A stretch of DNA of 64,000 bases from a bacterium (lineage in GTDB: Bacteria > Electryoneota > RPQS01), in NCBI GenBank assembly GCA_023382385.1, contig JAHDVH010000001.1, forward strand, positions 310,001 to 374,000. Direction: 5' to 3'. Every line of letters starts with the position of its first letter. The stretch's first letter is position 1. Below, piece after piece: positions 17,261 through 26,691 of this stretch. The translations under genes were made by a program, and so were the position numbers. Below the pieces are notes generated by a model. The model saw only the letters and a program-made list of their open reading frames with translations, searched no databases and had not been told where the DNA came from.

Positions 17261-19509
17261 TATTTGAAACGCCGCCCGCGTAGTGTCCCGATATCAGGAG
17301 GCCAGCCTGTCGAATCAGACTCTGAAGTAAGCAGATCGAACACCGGCTGAAAACTCACCTGCAGCTCTTCTTCTGGAACCAGAAATATCGAATTGCTGTC
17401 CGGTTCTGCCAACCTCTTTCTGGACATCTCTGTAAACGAGGAGTCCGGAAATACATCAACGATTGCCTGATGAGTCTTCCTCGCCGATTCAAAGTCGCCA
17501 AGCTTGTACTCCTGCAGGTACGCAATCGCATGCAAGGCCCTCGAGCCTTCCAAACTTGCACTGTCAAACGACAAGGTCTGACGGTATGCCGCGATAACCT
17601 CTACCGCATCCGCACCGCCCAATAACATCGCCTCGGCATTTCGAAGCGCTTTTGCTTGCTCGGACTCCTCAACCGGAAAGTTAGGCAGGTTCAGTTTGGC
17701 TCGTGCGATGTTTCGGAGATCGATAGGTACTTCTTCACTCTCTGAAACTTCTCTGAGGAGCGATTCGCCTCTAAGTCGAGCTGAGTCCACTTGCGATTTC
17801 TGAAGTACAAAGGCATATTGAAGAACCGCCCGCCAATGTTCAATTGACGAATCAGGTACCGCTGCCGCTGCTTCAAGATGACGGTAAGAGCTGTCAGCAT
17901 TCCTTGCTACGGTCTCGAAGAACGACGCAGCTTCCAAATGTGCCGTAACAAGACGTCTGCTGACACCGCGCCTTCTCATCCAATAAAGGTCGACGTTATT
18001 GGGTCCAGATTGAGGAGTTGCTTGCACTTCGCCTTCGCCGATGCGCACATCCTCATCTTCTGCAGGCTGAAGAGAGTCGCGGGCCGCCTCTTCTCTCTTT
18101 CTGAGGGAGTCTCTTTGGAAGAGCGCACGCATTATTGAGTCCGCAATCAGCTCGGCCGGAGTGAGTGCGACGGCGCGAGCCGTATCCAACGTGCTGACGT
18201 TAGCCGTGTCCTGAAGAACCTTTTGAGAACTATCTTCCCCGAAAGAATCAGAATCTACTAAAAGGTCTTGCTGACGTTCAATGCGAACAGTATCCTCTCT
18301 GACAACTCCTTGGTCAGTCTCCATTTCCAATGCTGGTTGATTGTCCTTGTAATATGCCAGACTATCTGTCAAGATAGGAATCTGGTTCAAAGCCGTGAGA
18401 CCGGACTCAAGCCTTCTTGCAGCTTGCCGCGCAGAATCTTGGAGTTCTCGTAAGCCTCCCGCGGTCGTGACGCTATCGAACTTTGCCTTCGCTAATTGAA
18501 AGTCACCAAGTTTATCGCGAGCGACTTCTCCTTGCAGATAGTACGCTTGCGCTTTGCTGTTTCCGGGCGAGCTCGTGACCCCGAAATTCTCAAGCATTCG
18601 CAGTGCGAGCGTCGGGTCGCCACACCTCGCTTCCACTCGCGCAAGCTCCACCTCAACCTCGCCGGAGCGGTCGAGGAATCTGCGGTCGGTTCGCAGGGGA
18701 AGCAGATAGCTTACGGCCTGCGGATAATTACCTTCCTCGGATGCAATGAGAGCGAGGAGTTTGCGAGATTGAAAAGCTTCTTCAGTAGACCGAGTTAGTT
18801 CAAGACAGCGAAGAAGCGCATTTCGCGCCCTTTCCTTTTCGCCCATTGCGAGGTACGATCGACCGAGCCGTAAGTTGTCAGTCGCCTTATCATCTCTACT
18901 ATATGAGATCTTGCTGATTTGTTCCAAGTACTTGGCCGCCTCCTCCGGATTCCCTCTCGCATCATAGATTTCGGCCAAAGTCCTGCTTGCACCGGCCTTT
19001 GCATCCGGTGAAGTTAGTGTGCTCTCTTCACGCCTTAAGACACGTTCAGCCTCTTCGAGCATATTTTGTGCGACGAGTGCTTTTGCGCGCCATATCGTGG
19101 CAGACTCAACATGCTTGCTCTTAGGGAAAATCGTCACAAGTTCTGTGAACTTCCGTTCCGCACGGGAAAACTCTTGAAGGCGGTAATAGGATACACCCAT
19201 TACCATCAGCGCATCGTCTACCCAGCGGCTCTTCGGATAAAACTCCAGGAGCTTGCCACAGGACTGTATAACCTGCTGATATTGCTGCACAGGAACATTT
19301 CCTTGCTGCGGTTGACCGGGACGGTTCGGTTGTCCGCCCTGAGACTCTTGCACAGCACCTTGTGCGCTACGCTTTGTCTGCCGCTCCGCAGCACGAAAAT
19401 CCTGCTTAACGTTATAAAAGGTGTTGTAGTACGCGCATCCAGAGCCTAAAACAATCAGGAAAGCGAGAAGGAAAGCACGCGTCAAGGATTTCGAAGAGAC
19501 TCTCTTCAT
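17260..19509 (-). CDS. Large TPR outer-membrane lipoprotein with YYNTFYN motif
   Basis: N-terminal signal peptide with a lipobox (LGSGC) makes Cys25 the likely lipidated residue, followed at once by AYYNTFYNVKQDF, a motif shared by a family widespread in uncultured FCB-type bacteria. The next part (about 75-330) is made of TPR units of the BamD/YbgF kind (FYPKSRWVDDALMVMGVSYYRLQEFSRAERKFTELVTIFPKS-like repeats). A charged low-complexity middle follows (about 370-480), then a second TPR block (about 500-735) including DALL-like DVFPDSS. The repeats and lipid anchor suggest a scaffold in the cell envelope, but its partners are unknown. No enzymatic domain is visible. It overlaps the sirtuin gene by four bases and cdsA by one. 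Confidence 0.85.
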   Translation of the reverse strand: MKRVSSKSLTRAFLLAFLIVLGSGCAYYNTFYNVKQDFRAAERQTKRSAQGAVQESQGGQPNRPGQPQQGNVPVQQYQQVIQSCGKLLEFYPKSRWVDDALMVMGVSYYRLQEFSRAERKFTELVTIFPKSKHVESATIWRAKALVAQNMLEEAERVLRREESTLTSPDAKAGASRTLAEIYDARGNPEEAAKYLEQISKISYSRDDKATDNLRLGRSYLAMGEKERARNALLRCLELTRSTEEAFQSRKLLALIASEEGNYPQAVSYLLPLRTDRRFLDRSGEVEVELARVEARCGDPTLALRMLENFGVTSSPGNSKAQAYYLQGEVARDKLGDFQLAKAKFDSVTTAGGLRELQDSARQAARRLESGLTALNQIPILTDSLAYYKDNQPALEMETDQGVVREDTVRIERQQDLLVDSDSFGEDSSQKVLQDTANVSTLDTARAVALTPAELIADSIMRALFQRDSLRKREEAARDSLQPAEDEDVRIGEGEVQATPQSGPNNVDLYWMRRRGVSRRLVTAHLEAASFFETVARNADSSYRHLEAAAAVPDSSIEHWRAVLQYAFVLQKSQVDSARLRGESLLREVSESEEVPIDLRNIARAKLNLPNFPVEESEQAKALRNAEAMLLGGADAVEVIAAYRQTLSFDSASLEGSRALHAIAYLQEYKLGDFESARKTHQAIVDVFPDSSFTEMSRKRLAEPDSNSIFLVPEEELQVSFQPVFDLLTSESDSTGWPPDIGTLRGRRFK

Positions 19510-20309
19510 ATGTCGTTCGATGCAGTCATGTTACAATGTGACCAGGCATGATACAAGGCAGGTACGGCAAGACCCGCTTGTGCTGAAAGGTGGAAATGTG
19601 CTGATTCGGTAAACGGGGTATGTTCGAGATTAACTTCGATCGTTAGTGCACCGCTCTCGAAAGCCATTTCAGGCAGTGAGGCGGCGGGATAGACCACGGC
19701 TGAAGTACCAACAGCAATGAACAAGTCACACTCTGTGCTGGCTCGAAATGCATGAGTTAGCACGGCCTCTGGCAGCATTTCTCCAAACCACACTACCCCG
19801 GGTCTGAGTTTTCCTCCACAAGAGCAGCACGGAATCTTGCCCTCATATCGGACAGGTTCATCGCCGGACTCCTGCGCACAGCTAAGGCAGCGATTAATTT
19901 TGATGCTTCCATGGAGCTCAAGAACACTCTTACTCCCTGCCATTTGATGCAACCCATCAACGTTCTGCGTAATTAGAGTGAACTTAGGGCACGCTGACTC
20001 CCACTTTGCCAGAGCATGATGCGCCGGATTTGGCTTGGCTTCAGCCAGAACGCTGCGCCTGTAGTTGTACCACTCCCACACGAGCTCGGGGTTCGCCATA
20101 AAGCCCTCCATACTGGCCAACTCCTCCGGTCGCATCTTGTTCCAGATGCCTTCCTTTCCTCGAAATGTCCCCAAACCCGACTCTGCTGAAATCCCCGCGC
20201 CTGTCAGAACGGCAATATTCCGTTTTCCGGCCAATTCGCTCAGGAGTTCTTGTGGGAGCACGAAATCGTTCACTTGACTTTCAGTTGAGTCTTGTTTATA
20301 TTGCGGCAC
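19506..20309 (-). CDS. cobB: Sir2-family NAD-dependent protein deacylase
   Basis: Removes acetyl or other acyl groups from lysines with NAD. Visible are the NAD-binding GAGISAESGLGTFRG near residue 37, the catalytic TQNVDGLH with the proton-acceptor His in LELHGS, two Cys pairs (CLSC and CSCG) for the structural zinc, and VGTSAVVYPAASLP. No Tyr/Arg pair diagnostic of a desuccinylase was clearly identified, so acyl preference is open. It is 267 residues from the GTG at 20309; GTG codons at 20273 and 20261 are alternatives. The long start overlaps the rpsT promoter on the other strand. Despite the common symbol it has nothing to do with cobalamin. Confidence 0.92.
   Translation of the reverse strand: MPQYKQDSTESQVNDFVLPQELLSELAGKRNIAVLTGAGISAESGLGTFRGKEGIWNKMRPEELASMEGFMANPELVWEWYNYRRSVLAEAKPNPAHHALAKWESACPKFTLITQNVDGLHQMAGSKSVLELHGSIKINRCLSCAQESGDEPVRYEGKIPCCSCGGKLRPGVVWFGEMLPEAVLTHAFRASTECDLFIAVGTSAVVYPAASLPEMAFESGALTIEVNLEHTPFTESAHFHLSAQAGLAVPALYHAWSHCNMTASNDI
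20274..20302 (+). promoter_or_regulatory. Sigma-70 type promoter for rpsT
   Basis: TTGACT (20274-20279) and TATATT (20297-20302) are 17 bases apart on the + strand. Transcription should start near 20309, giving a leader of about 80 bases before the rpsT ATG. The leader holds a small hairpin at 20337-20349 (GCCGC/GCGGC arms). The boxes lie within or just before the start of the divergent sirtuin gene. Confidence 0.75.
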
Positions 20310-20390
20310 TTCAGGGACCGAAGGGTTCTTGAGGGTGCCGCTATGCGGCTTGTAATAGCAATATCAACAAGATAAGATTTTTTCGACAGA

Positions 20391-20648
20391 ATGCCACAAC
20401 ACAAGTCATGCGAAAAGCGGATGCGAACAGCCGCAAAGGCCAATGAGCGAAACCGCAGGGATCGCTCCCGAGGCCGTACGGCTGAAAAGCGTGTTTTACT
20501 GACCAACGACAAAGTCAACGCGAATGAACAGCTCAAGAATGCCTATGAGGTTCTGGATCGTTTGACGTCCAAAGGGATTCTTCACCGTCGAACTGCAGCA
20601 CGCCGCAAGGCTCGCCTTGCGCGTCACGCTAATTCGTTGAATTCCTGA
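20391..20648 (+). CDS. rpsT: 30S ribosomal protein S20
   Basis: Binds the 5' and 3' minor domains of 16S rRNA early in 30S assembly. The 85 residues are very basic, start MPQHKSCEKRMRTAAKANERNR as S20 does (internal HKSxxKRxR pattern), and end with the helix GILHRRTAARRKARLARH. This is the only gene supported on the + strand. It has its own promoter (20274-20302) and terminator (20669-20730). No strong Shine-Dalgarno precedes the ATG; S20 genes elsewhere are known for weak, autoregulated initiation, so similar control is possible. Confidence 0.95.
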   Translation: MPQHKSCEKRMRTAAKANERNRRDRSRGRTAEKRVLLTNDKVNANEQLKNAYEVLDRLTSKGILHRRTAARRKARLARHANSLNS

Positions 20649-20668
20649 AACTTAAATCGCCCCCCGCC

Positions 20669-20730
20669 GAGCCGGTGAGCTCGTGGCAATCGTCCCCCTC
20701 CTGCCACAGCAATTTCACCGGCTCTTTTTT
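20669..20730 (+). terminator. Rho-independent terminator of rpsT
   Basis: A ten-base stem GAGCCGGTGA (20669-20678) pairs with TCACCGGCTC (20715-20724), with an inner stem GTGGCA/TGCCAC (20683-20688, 20702-20707), followed by six T at 20725-20730. On the minus strand the same hairpin follows guaB but lacks a U tract, so it should end only the rpsT transcript efficiently. Confidence 0.85.
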
Positions 20731-20745
20731 GTCTCCATGTCAAGC

Positions 20746-22227
20746 TTACTTGGGCCTCGAGTAATTCGGGGCCTCTTGCACGATCGAAACATCGTGCGGA
20801 TGACTCTCGAGATAGCCCGCTGACGTCGCCTCGATAAACCTTGGTTTAGACTGCATTTCAGCAATTGTGCTGACCCCGCAATATCCCATCGAAGCCCTGA
20901 TTCCGCCTACCAACTGAAAGACCGTATCGGCTAACTTGCCTTTGTACGGAACTTTGCCTTCAATCCCCTCAGGCACAAACTTGCCGCTCGCTTGGGATGC
21001 AGCTTGGAAATAGCGGTCTGCTGATCCCTTTTTCATCGCTCCAATCGAACCCATCCCCCTGAACAGCTTGTAGCTACGTCCTTCCACGAGGACTGTTTCA
21101 CCAGGGCTTTCTTCAGTTCCAGCAAATAGGCTCCCAATCATCACCGAAGAGGCCCCTGCTGCCAGCGCCTTTGCAATGTCTCCCGAGTATCTGATACCCC
21201 CATCAGCAATCACAGGTATCCCCTCCTCCAGCACGGCTCCTACAACCCACATCACAGCCGTAACCTGCGGCACGCCTACCCCTGCAACCACCCGTGTGGT
21301 GCAAATTGAACCGGGACCCACGCCTACTTTGACCGCGTCAGCCCCGGCGGAGACGAGCGCTTTTGCCCCCTCCCCTGTAACGATGTTTCCCGCTACTATG
21401 TCCACTGTCGGAAACTGGCCACGAAGCTTCTCAACCGTGCTCAAGACGTTCCGGGAGTGACCATGCGCCGAGTCAACGACGAGAGCATCTACACCAGCCT
21501 TGACAAGCAGCTCTGCCCGGACCTGAGCATCGCTGCCGATACCCACTGCCGCCGCAACTCGCAACCGCCCCTCCCCATCCTTGCAAGCATTGGGAAACTG
21601 ACTTCGCTTCTGAATATCCTTGACAGTAACTAAGCCTGCGAGTTTTCCGGATTCGTTCAGCAATAACAGTTTCTCAATTCGGTGCTTCTGAAGAACCTGC
21701 TCCGCAGTACCAAGATCCGTTTTTACGGGGGCTGTGACCAGTCTTTCCCGCGGAGTCATCAACTTTGTCACAGGCATGGTCAAATCAGTTTCGAATCGCA
21801 TGTCTCGGTCGGTAATGATGCCCTCCAGAGTCTTGTCGGCGCTTACAATTGGAATACCACTGACACCTTTGGCGCGCTGTAACGCATGGGCATCCGCCAG
21901 CGTCGCAGTAGGAGGTAGCGTGTACGGTTCAAAAATCACGGCCGATTCACTTCGTTTCACGCGGTCCACTTCCACCGCCTGATCTTCCGGAGGCATGTTC
22001 TTATGGATCACGCCAATTCCACCCTGGCGGGCCAGTGCAATACAAAGCTCGGCTTCCGAAACCGTATCCATCGCAGCTGAAACCAGAGGAATTCTCAAAC
22101 GAATATTCCTGCTAAACTGAGTGCTTACATCAACTTCTGAAGGAAGCACCGTAGATTCAGCAGGGATGAGCAGAACGTCGTCATAGGTCAGGCCGATACC
22201 AACGATGCGGCCAAACTGCATAGTCAT
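20746..22227 (-). CDS. guaB: IMP dehydrogenase
   Basis: NAD-dependent oxidation of IMP to XMP, the first committed step to GMP. The 493 residues contain an N-terminal barrel part ([16 protein letters not shown]), two CBS domains inserted at about 95-205 (for example [22 protein letters not shown]), and the catalytic loop [15 protein letters not shown] with the active-site Cys near residue 305, then the flap region. ATG start with GGAAG upstream. It stands alone after a terminator-like hairpin at 22261-22293, which may belong to its leader. Confidence 0.98.
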   Translation of the reverse strand: MTMQFGRIVGIGLTYDDVLLIPAESTVLPSEVDVSTQFSRNIRLRIPLVSAAMDTVSEAELCIALARQGGIGVIHKNMPPEDQAVEVDRVKRSESAVIFEPYTLPPTATLADAHALQRAKGVSGIPIVSADKTLEGIITDRDMRFETDLTMPVTKLMTPRERLVTAPVKTDLGTAEQVLQKHRIEKLLLLNESGKLAGLVTVKDIQKRSQFPNACKDGEGRLRVAAAVGIGSDAQVRAELLVKAGVDALVVDSAHGHSRNVLSTVEKLRGQFPTVDIVAGNIVTGEGAKALVSAGADAVKVGVGPGSICTTRVVAGVGVPQVTAVMWVVGAVLEEGIPVIADGGIRYSGDIAKALAAGASSVMIGSLFAGTEESPGETVLVEGRSYKLFRGMGSIGAMKKGSADRYFQAASQASGKFVPEGIEGKVPYKGKLADTVFQLVGGIRASMGYCGVSTIAEMQSKPRFIEATSAGYLESHPHDVSIVQEAPNYSRPK

Positions 22228-22260
22228 AATTCTTCCGTAGGGTTAAAGTGACCAAGATTC

Positions 22261-22293
22261 AAAAACGAAACCCCCGCCTTTAAGTGGCAGAGG
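22261..22293 (-). terminator. Rho-independent terminator or attenuator between the M20 peptidase gene and guaB
   Basis: On the minus strand the arms CCTCTGCC (22293-22286) and GGCGGGGG (22278-22271) pair over eight positions (two G-U) with a seven-base loop, followed by TTTCGTTTTT (22270-22261). It can end the peptidase transcript. It lies only 34 bases before the guaB ATG, and no good promoter was found in those 34 bases. Confidence 0.7.
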
Positions 22294-22343
22294 TCGTCGA
22301 AGACCGAACGGTCGCGTTGAGAGTAAGGACTCCGATCAAAGTG

Positions 22344-23510
22344 CTAAGATAGACTTCGCTCATGATTTTTCTGTAAGATGGCAAGGCACAGCTGTGCAGC
22401 TTTCACCAAGTCATCAACCAGCACGTGCTCACTTGTTGTATGTTCTTCCTTCATACCGCATCCGATGACAACAGCAGGCAAGCCTTTCTCGTTGTACACA
22501 TTTGCATTCGTCCCACCCCCAATTGCCAGCGGCTTCATGTCCAACCCCAATGTATGGCCTGCTTCGGACACGATCTGAAACGGTATTGAGTCGGTAGGTA
22601 CGTGCATTGCTTTGAACTCACGCTTTATCGACTCCTTGAACACCGCACGCCTTAGCTGGCCGTCAATCATGCGCTCGAACTTTGCGACTGCTCTGTTGAA
22701 AGCCTCACTCATCGCCTTAGTTTGCGCTTCGAGCTTCTCCACTGAATGGCTGCGAACCTCTGCGCGAGCTGTTAAGTGGTCTGCGACAATATTCGTAGCT
22801 CGCCCAGATTCAACTGTCCCAATGTTCGCCGTTGTCTCCTCGTCCAAGCGGCCAAGTTTCATGTTTGAAACTGCCTCTGCAAACACTTCTATCGCGGATA
22901 TCCCATTCTCCGGACGCATTCCGGCATGTGCGGCAATTCCCTCGATCTCATAGAGCATGCGGTTCGCGCTGGGCGACTTGTAAATGATCTGGTCCATTTC
23001 CTCCCCGTCGAGCACGATAGCAAACTTCGCCTCAACTTGAGAAAGATCGACAACATTTGCCCCCATCAGACCAATTTCCTCCGCAACATCAAAAATTACT
23101 TCAATGGGACCATGCGGCATTTCCGACTCATGAATACACTGAAGCATTTCAAGAATCGCTGTAACACCAGCTTTGTCATCGGCCCCAAGGACCGTCGTAC
23201 CGTCTGAGCGGATTACATTGCCGTCAAGGCGAGGCTTGATCCCCAGTCCCGGCATCACGGTGTCCATATGTGCGGAGAACAGCACCGCACCGGAACCGGA
23301 CTTGCGCGCAGGGATCCGAATATGCAGGTTACCACAATTTCCACCAATCTTCTCGCCCGCATCATCCTGCCACACTTTCGCACCTGTACCAGCGAGCAGC
23401 TTTTCGATGAAAAGAGCGACATCTACTTCCTTCTTGGAAGGGCTATCGATCTGAACAAGGCTGAAAAACAGATCGATCATACGTTGCCGATTTACGCTTG
23501 GAATAGCCAT
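22344..23510 (-). CDS. M20-family metallopeptidase (PepT-like)
   Basis: Zinc-dependent exopeptidase of the M20/M25/M40 group, probably a cytosolic tripeptidase or related hydrolase. From the ATG at 23510 it is 388 residues. Metal and catalytic motifs: SAHMDTVMPG (His and Asp), GADDKAGV (bridging Asp), FDVAEEIGLMGA (Glu pair), VLDGEEMD and, near the C-terminus, the GGTNANVYNEKGLP and EHTTSEHV segments with the last His. The insert dimerisation domain (about 180-290) is present. An upstream TTG/ATG start adding 24 residues would overlap mtaB and lacks family residues. Substrate is not known. Confidence 0.88.
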   Translation of the reverse strand: MAIPSVNRQRMIDLFFSLVQIDSPSKKEVDVALFIEKLLAGTGAKVWQDDAGEKIGGNCGNLHIRIPARKSGSGAVLFSAHMDTVMPGLGIKPRLDGNVIRSDGTTVLGADDKAGVTAILEMLQCIHESEMPHGPIEVIFDVAEEIGLMGANVVDLSQVEAKFAIVLDGEEMDQIIYKSPSANRMLYEIEGIAAHAGMRPENGISAIEVFAEAVSNMKLGRLDEETTANIGTVESGRATNIVADHLTARAEVRSHSVEKLEAQTKAMSEAFNRAVAKFERMIDGQLRRAVFKESIKREFKAMHVPTDSIPFQIVSEAGHTLGLDMKPLAIGGGTNANVYNEKGLPAVVIGCGMKEEHTTSEHVLVDDLVKAAQLCLAILQKNHERSLS

Positions 23511-23523
23511 AATAATAAACCAC

Positions 23524-24822
23524 TTAGTTACAGTAAACAAAGTCTTGATCAGCACTATCGACTGTAAGTGCCAACAGATCACCCGGCTTTGCCATAGTGC
23601 GCGGAACTGCTACATCGGAATAGTTGCGGGCATGCCCGTACAAATGTGAGTTATTGCCGCGGTTTTCAACAATAACCTCTACCAGCGACCCGACATGGCG
23701 CAAATGAAAGGCGCTGCGTAATTGACGCGACAGCTCGCGTAATTCACCGGCTCGCACACTCACTTCTTCATCGCTGACTTTGTCAGCCAACTTAGCCGCC
23801 GGGGTTCCTGGTCTGACAGAGTATGGAAACACATGTAAATACGATACGGGGTGTTCTGCCAGAAAGGCCTTAGTTTCTCTGTAAAGAGCCTCAGTCTCGC
23901 CCGGAAAACCCACAATTACGTCCGCCCCAATCCCCCAGTCGTCACGTAACTTAAATGCACGATCAAAAATCCACTTCAGGTGAGAAACAGAGTAACGGCG
24001 ATTCATTCGTCGCAGGAGTTGATCAGTCCCAGTCTGAAACGGCAGATGCAAATGTGGGCAGACAACGTCTGACTCGGCAACGACACTCAAGAAACGTTCC
24101 GAAACAGCCCACGGTTCCACACTGCCCAGCCGAAGCCTTGTCAGTCCCGGCACGGCAGAGATTGCGGCAATCAGGTCTGGCAACCTGTCCTCGCTGCCAG
24201 TATCAAAGCCGTATGTTCCCAGCGCAACGCCAGTCAGCACGATCTCCTTCACACCGAAGTCGACCAGTTCGCGCGTGCGCTCTACCGCGTCATCAATGGC
24301 AAGGCTTCTACCTTTTCCACGCAATGCCGGAATAATGCAATATGTGCAGAACTGAGAGCAACCGTCCTGTACCTTCAGGAAAGCTCTGACGCGACCCTGC
24401 AGTCCGCGTACTACTGTCCCATCGCTCCATGCCGCATTGTCGTTGACTCCGCCGACATTAACAGGCTCGGAATTCCCAAGGTAACCGAAAAGACTCTCTT
24501 TCTCTCTATTGCCTAAAATCTTCTGAGCCCCGGCCAATAGTAACTCATTCGGAGCCCGCTCCGCCATGCAGCCCGTCGCGATGACCTGTGCGCGCTGATT
24601 GGAGCGAAGGGCCGCGCGGACAGCCGCACGGCCCTTTCGTTCAGCAATTTCAGTCACCGCGCACGTGTTGATCACAATCAGATCAGCGTCTCGCACCGAG
24701 GAGGACTCGACGTATCCGTTCGAGCGAAACTGAGTCAATATCATCTCACTATCGTACTGATTCAGCTTACAGCCCATCGTCTGAACAAACACACGCAAAG
24801 ACTCCTTCGACTGAGAGCTCAT
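23524..24822 (-). CDS. mtaB: tRNA t6A37 methylthiotransferase (MtaB-type radical SAM)
   Basis: Adds a methylthio group to t6A37 of ANN-decoding tRNAs. The 432 residues have the N-terminal UPF0004 domain with TMGCKLNQYDSEM (the GCKxNQYxSE form marks MtaB rather than MiaB) and Cys residues in NTCAVTEIAERKGR and ATGCMAER, then the radical-SAM motif CSQFCTYC near 157, and a C-terminal TRAM domain (about 370-430). Two Fe-S clusters are expected. ATG start shares one base with the rpsA stop. Confidence 0.93.
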   Translation of the reverse strand: MSSQSKESLRVFVQTMGCKLNQYDSEMILTQFRSNGYVESSSVRDADLIVINTCAVTEIAERKGRAAVRAALRSNQRAQVIATGCMAERAPNELLLAGAQKILGNREKESLFGYLGNSEPVNVGGVNDNAAWSDGTVVRGLQGRVRAFLKVQDGCSQFCTYCIIPALRGKGRSLAIDDAVERTRELVDFGVKEIVLTGVALGTYGFDTGSEDRLPDLIAAISAVPGLTRLRLGSVEPWAVSERFLSVVAESDVVCPHLHLPFQTGTDQLLRRMNRRYSVSHLKWIFDRAFKLRDDWGIGADVIVGFPGETEALYRETKAFLAEHPVSYLHVFPYSVRPGTPAAKLADKVSDEEVSVRAGELRELSRQLRSAFHLRHVGSLVEVIVENRGNNSHLYGHARNYSDVAVPRTMAKPGDLLALTVDSADQDFVYCN

Positions 24823-26618
24823 TACTCGGTCACGGTCGGAGTCTCGGGGTCGCTTGCTGAAGTGTCATCGATTCCCGGAATGTCACCTTCACCGACAATG
24901 TACTTCTCGCGAGTTTCCTGATCAAGCTCATCATCGGCTCCATCAGGTGCCTGTGCCGCGAGAATGATCTTCTTATTCTCACGATCAAACTCAATCACCT
25001 CAAGGGCAATCTCGTCACCTACTGAAACAGACTGCTTTCCACCTTTTGTAATACGCTTGAGCTGGCTTGCGGGCACAAATCCTTCCACCTCGCGCGGCAG
25101 TTCGACAATCACACCCTTATCCATGACTCGCGATACCTTACCGGTAGTTTGCGACCCAACGGAATAGAGCGACTCAAACTCATCCCATGGATTAGATTGG
25201 GCCTGTTTCAATCCAAGTGCGATACGCCTTTCATTTCGATCGAAGCCGAGTACGATGACTTCGACTTCTTCACTTTTCTGAAGGATTTCACCGGGATGCC
25301 GAACGCGCTTTGTCCAAGACAAGTCAGAAATGTGCACAAGACCGTCAATGCCGTCTTCCAACTCAACAAAGGCACCAAACGGCACAAGATCCCGAACTTT
25401 ACCGGTATGCCGCGAACCTGGCGCATACTTCGTCTCGAGGTTCTCCCAGGGATCTGGCTCCACCTGCTTCATGCCCAGCGAAATCTTGCGACCCTCTTTA
25501 TCGATATTAAGAATCACAACCTCGACTTCATCGCCAACGGACAGCATGGCGGAAGGGTGCTTGACGTGCTGAGTCCAACTCATTTCCGATATGTGAACCA
25601 GTCCTTCAAGTCCCTTTTCAATCTCAACAAACGCGCCGTATCGTGCGATCGAGACAACTCTTCCTCGAACCTTTGCACCAACCGGATATTTCTCATCCAC
25701 ACCATCCCAGGGATGCTGCTGCAGCTGCTTCAAACCGACCGAGATTCTCTGTCGCTCCCGATCGTAGTCGAGGACCTTTACTGTGAGCTTCTGATCAAGT
25801 TGCACAACTTCGGAAGGATGACTCACTCTGCCCCACGAGATATCAGTGATATGCAGCAATCCGTCCACACCACCCAAATCAACAAAGACACCGAAATCGG
25901 TGATGTTCTTTGCGGTTCCCTCCATGATGTCGCCTACCTGCAGTTCCGAGAGGATCTTCTCACGAACGCCCTTGAGGCCTTCTTCAATAATGACCTTTCG
26001 CGAAACCACAATGTTCTTACGCGCATCATTCAACTTCACAATTCTGAAGTCCATTTCCTTGCCAACCAGCGCATCGAAGTCGCGGACAGGATGAACATCA
26101 ATTTGAGAACCGGGCAGAAACGCCTCTACCGTCATAATGTTGACAACGAATCCGCCCTTAATTCTCCGCATGATTGTGCCTTGAACGATCTCTGCGTCAT
26201 CGAAAATCTTCTGGATTCGTTCCCAGGTCTTCATGAAGTCGGCTTTACGCTTTGACAAGGAAAGCTGACCACTATGATCTTCTACGCGATCAAGAAATAC
26301 CTCGACATCATCGCCGATCTTCACGTCCACCATGTTTGTGAACTCGTCGCGCGCGACTGTGCCTTCCGACTTGAAGCCGATATCAATCGAGACTTCCTTA
26401 TCGGTGATCGAGACAATTTTACCTTGTACAATCTCGCCCTCGCGATACTCCATCACGAGCTTGGCGTATAGATTTGCGAGGTCTTGCGCTTCCTGCGTCA
26501 TTTTCTGCCTTTCCTCAGGCAGATCTTCACGTTTGACTTTCCTGCCCTTGAAGAGAACATCATCCTGATAGGCAGGTGCCGTTTCTTCGACTGCAGTGGT
26601 TGGGTTAAATTCACTCAT
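24822..26618 (-). CDS. rpsA: 30S ribosomal protein S1
   Basis: Binds mRNA and helps it dock on the 30S subunit. The 598 residues contain six S1/OB repeats: two degenerate N-terminal ones (from about 60 and 145) and four canonical ones with signatures such as GVFVDLGGVDGLLHITDISWGRVSHPSE, GAFVEIEKGLEGLVHISEMSW, GAFVELEDGIDGLVHISDLSW and GVIVELPREVEGFVPASQL. The C-terminal tail is acidic. ATG start with a GGAAAGG ribosome site. cmk-plsC-rpsA order is common in related bacteria. Confidence 0.97.
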   Translation of the reverse strand: MSEFNPTTAVEETAPAYQDDVLFKGRKVKREDLPEERQKMTQEAQDLANLYAKLVMEYREGEIVQGKIVSITDKEVSIDIGFKSEGTVARDEFTNMVDVKIGDDVEVFLDRVEDHSGQLSLSKRKADFMKTWERIQKIFDDAEIVQGTIMRRIKGGFVVNIMTVEAFLPGSQIDVHPVRDFDALVGKEMDFRIVKLNDARKNIVVSRKVIIEEGLKGVREKILSELQVGDIMEGTAKNITDFGVFVDLGGVDGLLHITDISWGRVSHPSEVVQLDQKLTVKVLDYDRERQRISVGLKQLQQHPWDGVDEKYPVGAKVRGRVVSIARYGAFVEIEKGLEGLVHISEMSWTQHVKHPSAMLSVGDEVEVVILNIDKEGRKISLGMKQVEPDPWENLETKYAPGSRHTGKVRDLVPFGAFVELEDGIDGLVHISDLSWTKRVRHPGEILQKSEEVEVIVLGFDRNERRIALGLKQAQSNPWDEFESLYSVGSQTTGKVSRVMDKGVIVELPREVEGFVPASQLKRITKGGKQSVSVGDEIALEVIEFDRENKKIILAAQAPDGADDELDQETREKYIVGEGDIPGIDDTSASDPETPTVTE

Positions 26619-26691
26619 TTAGACCTTTCCCCCCTTTATTTATGCCCGCGGGGAAACGGGGTTTGGATGTATAAAGCCTCAGAAATTGAGG

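Noticed and set aside
19506-20309. The cobB-type sirtuin as part of the cobalamin system
   Set aside because: The shared symbol is historical; the gene encodes an NAD-dependent deacylase, not cobyrinate amidation, and has no riboswitch.
20669-20724. Bidirectional terminator serving guaB as well as rpsT
   Set aside because: On the minus strand the hairpin is followed by a GC-rich run with no U tract, so it is not a good terminator for guaB.
25149-26255. Long + strand open frame (368 codons) opposite rpsA
   Set aside because: It is fully antisense to six well-supported S1 repeats and shows no family motif; its openness follows from codon bias of the repeats on the other strand.
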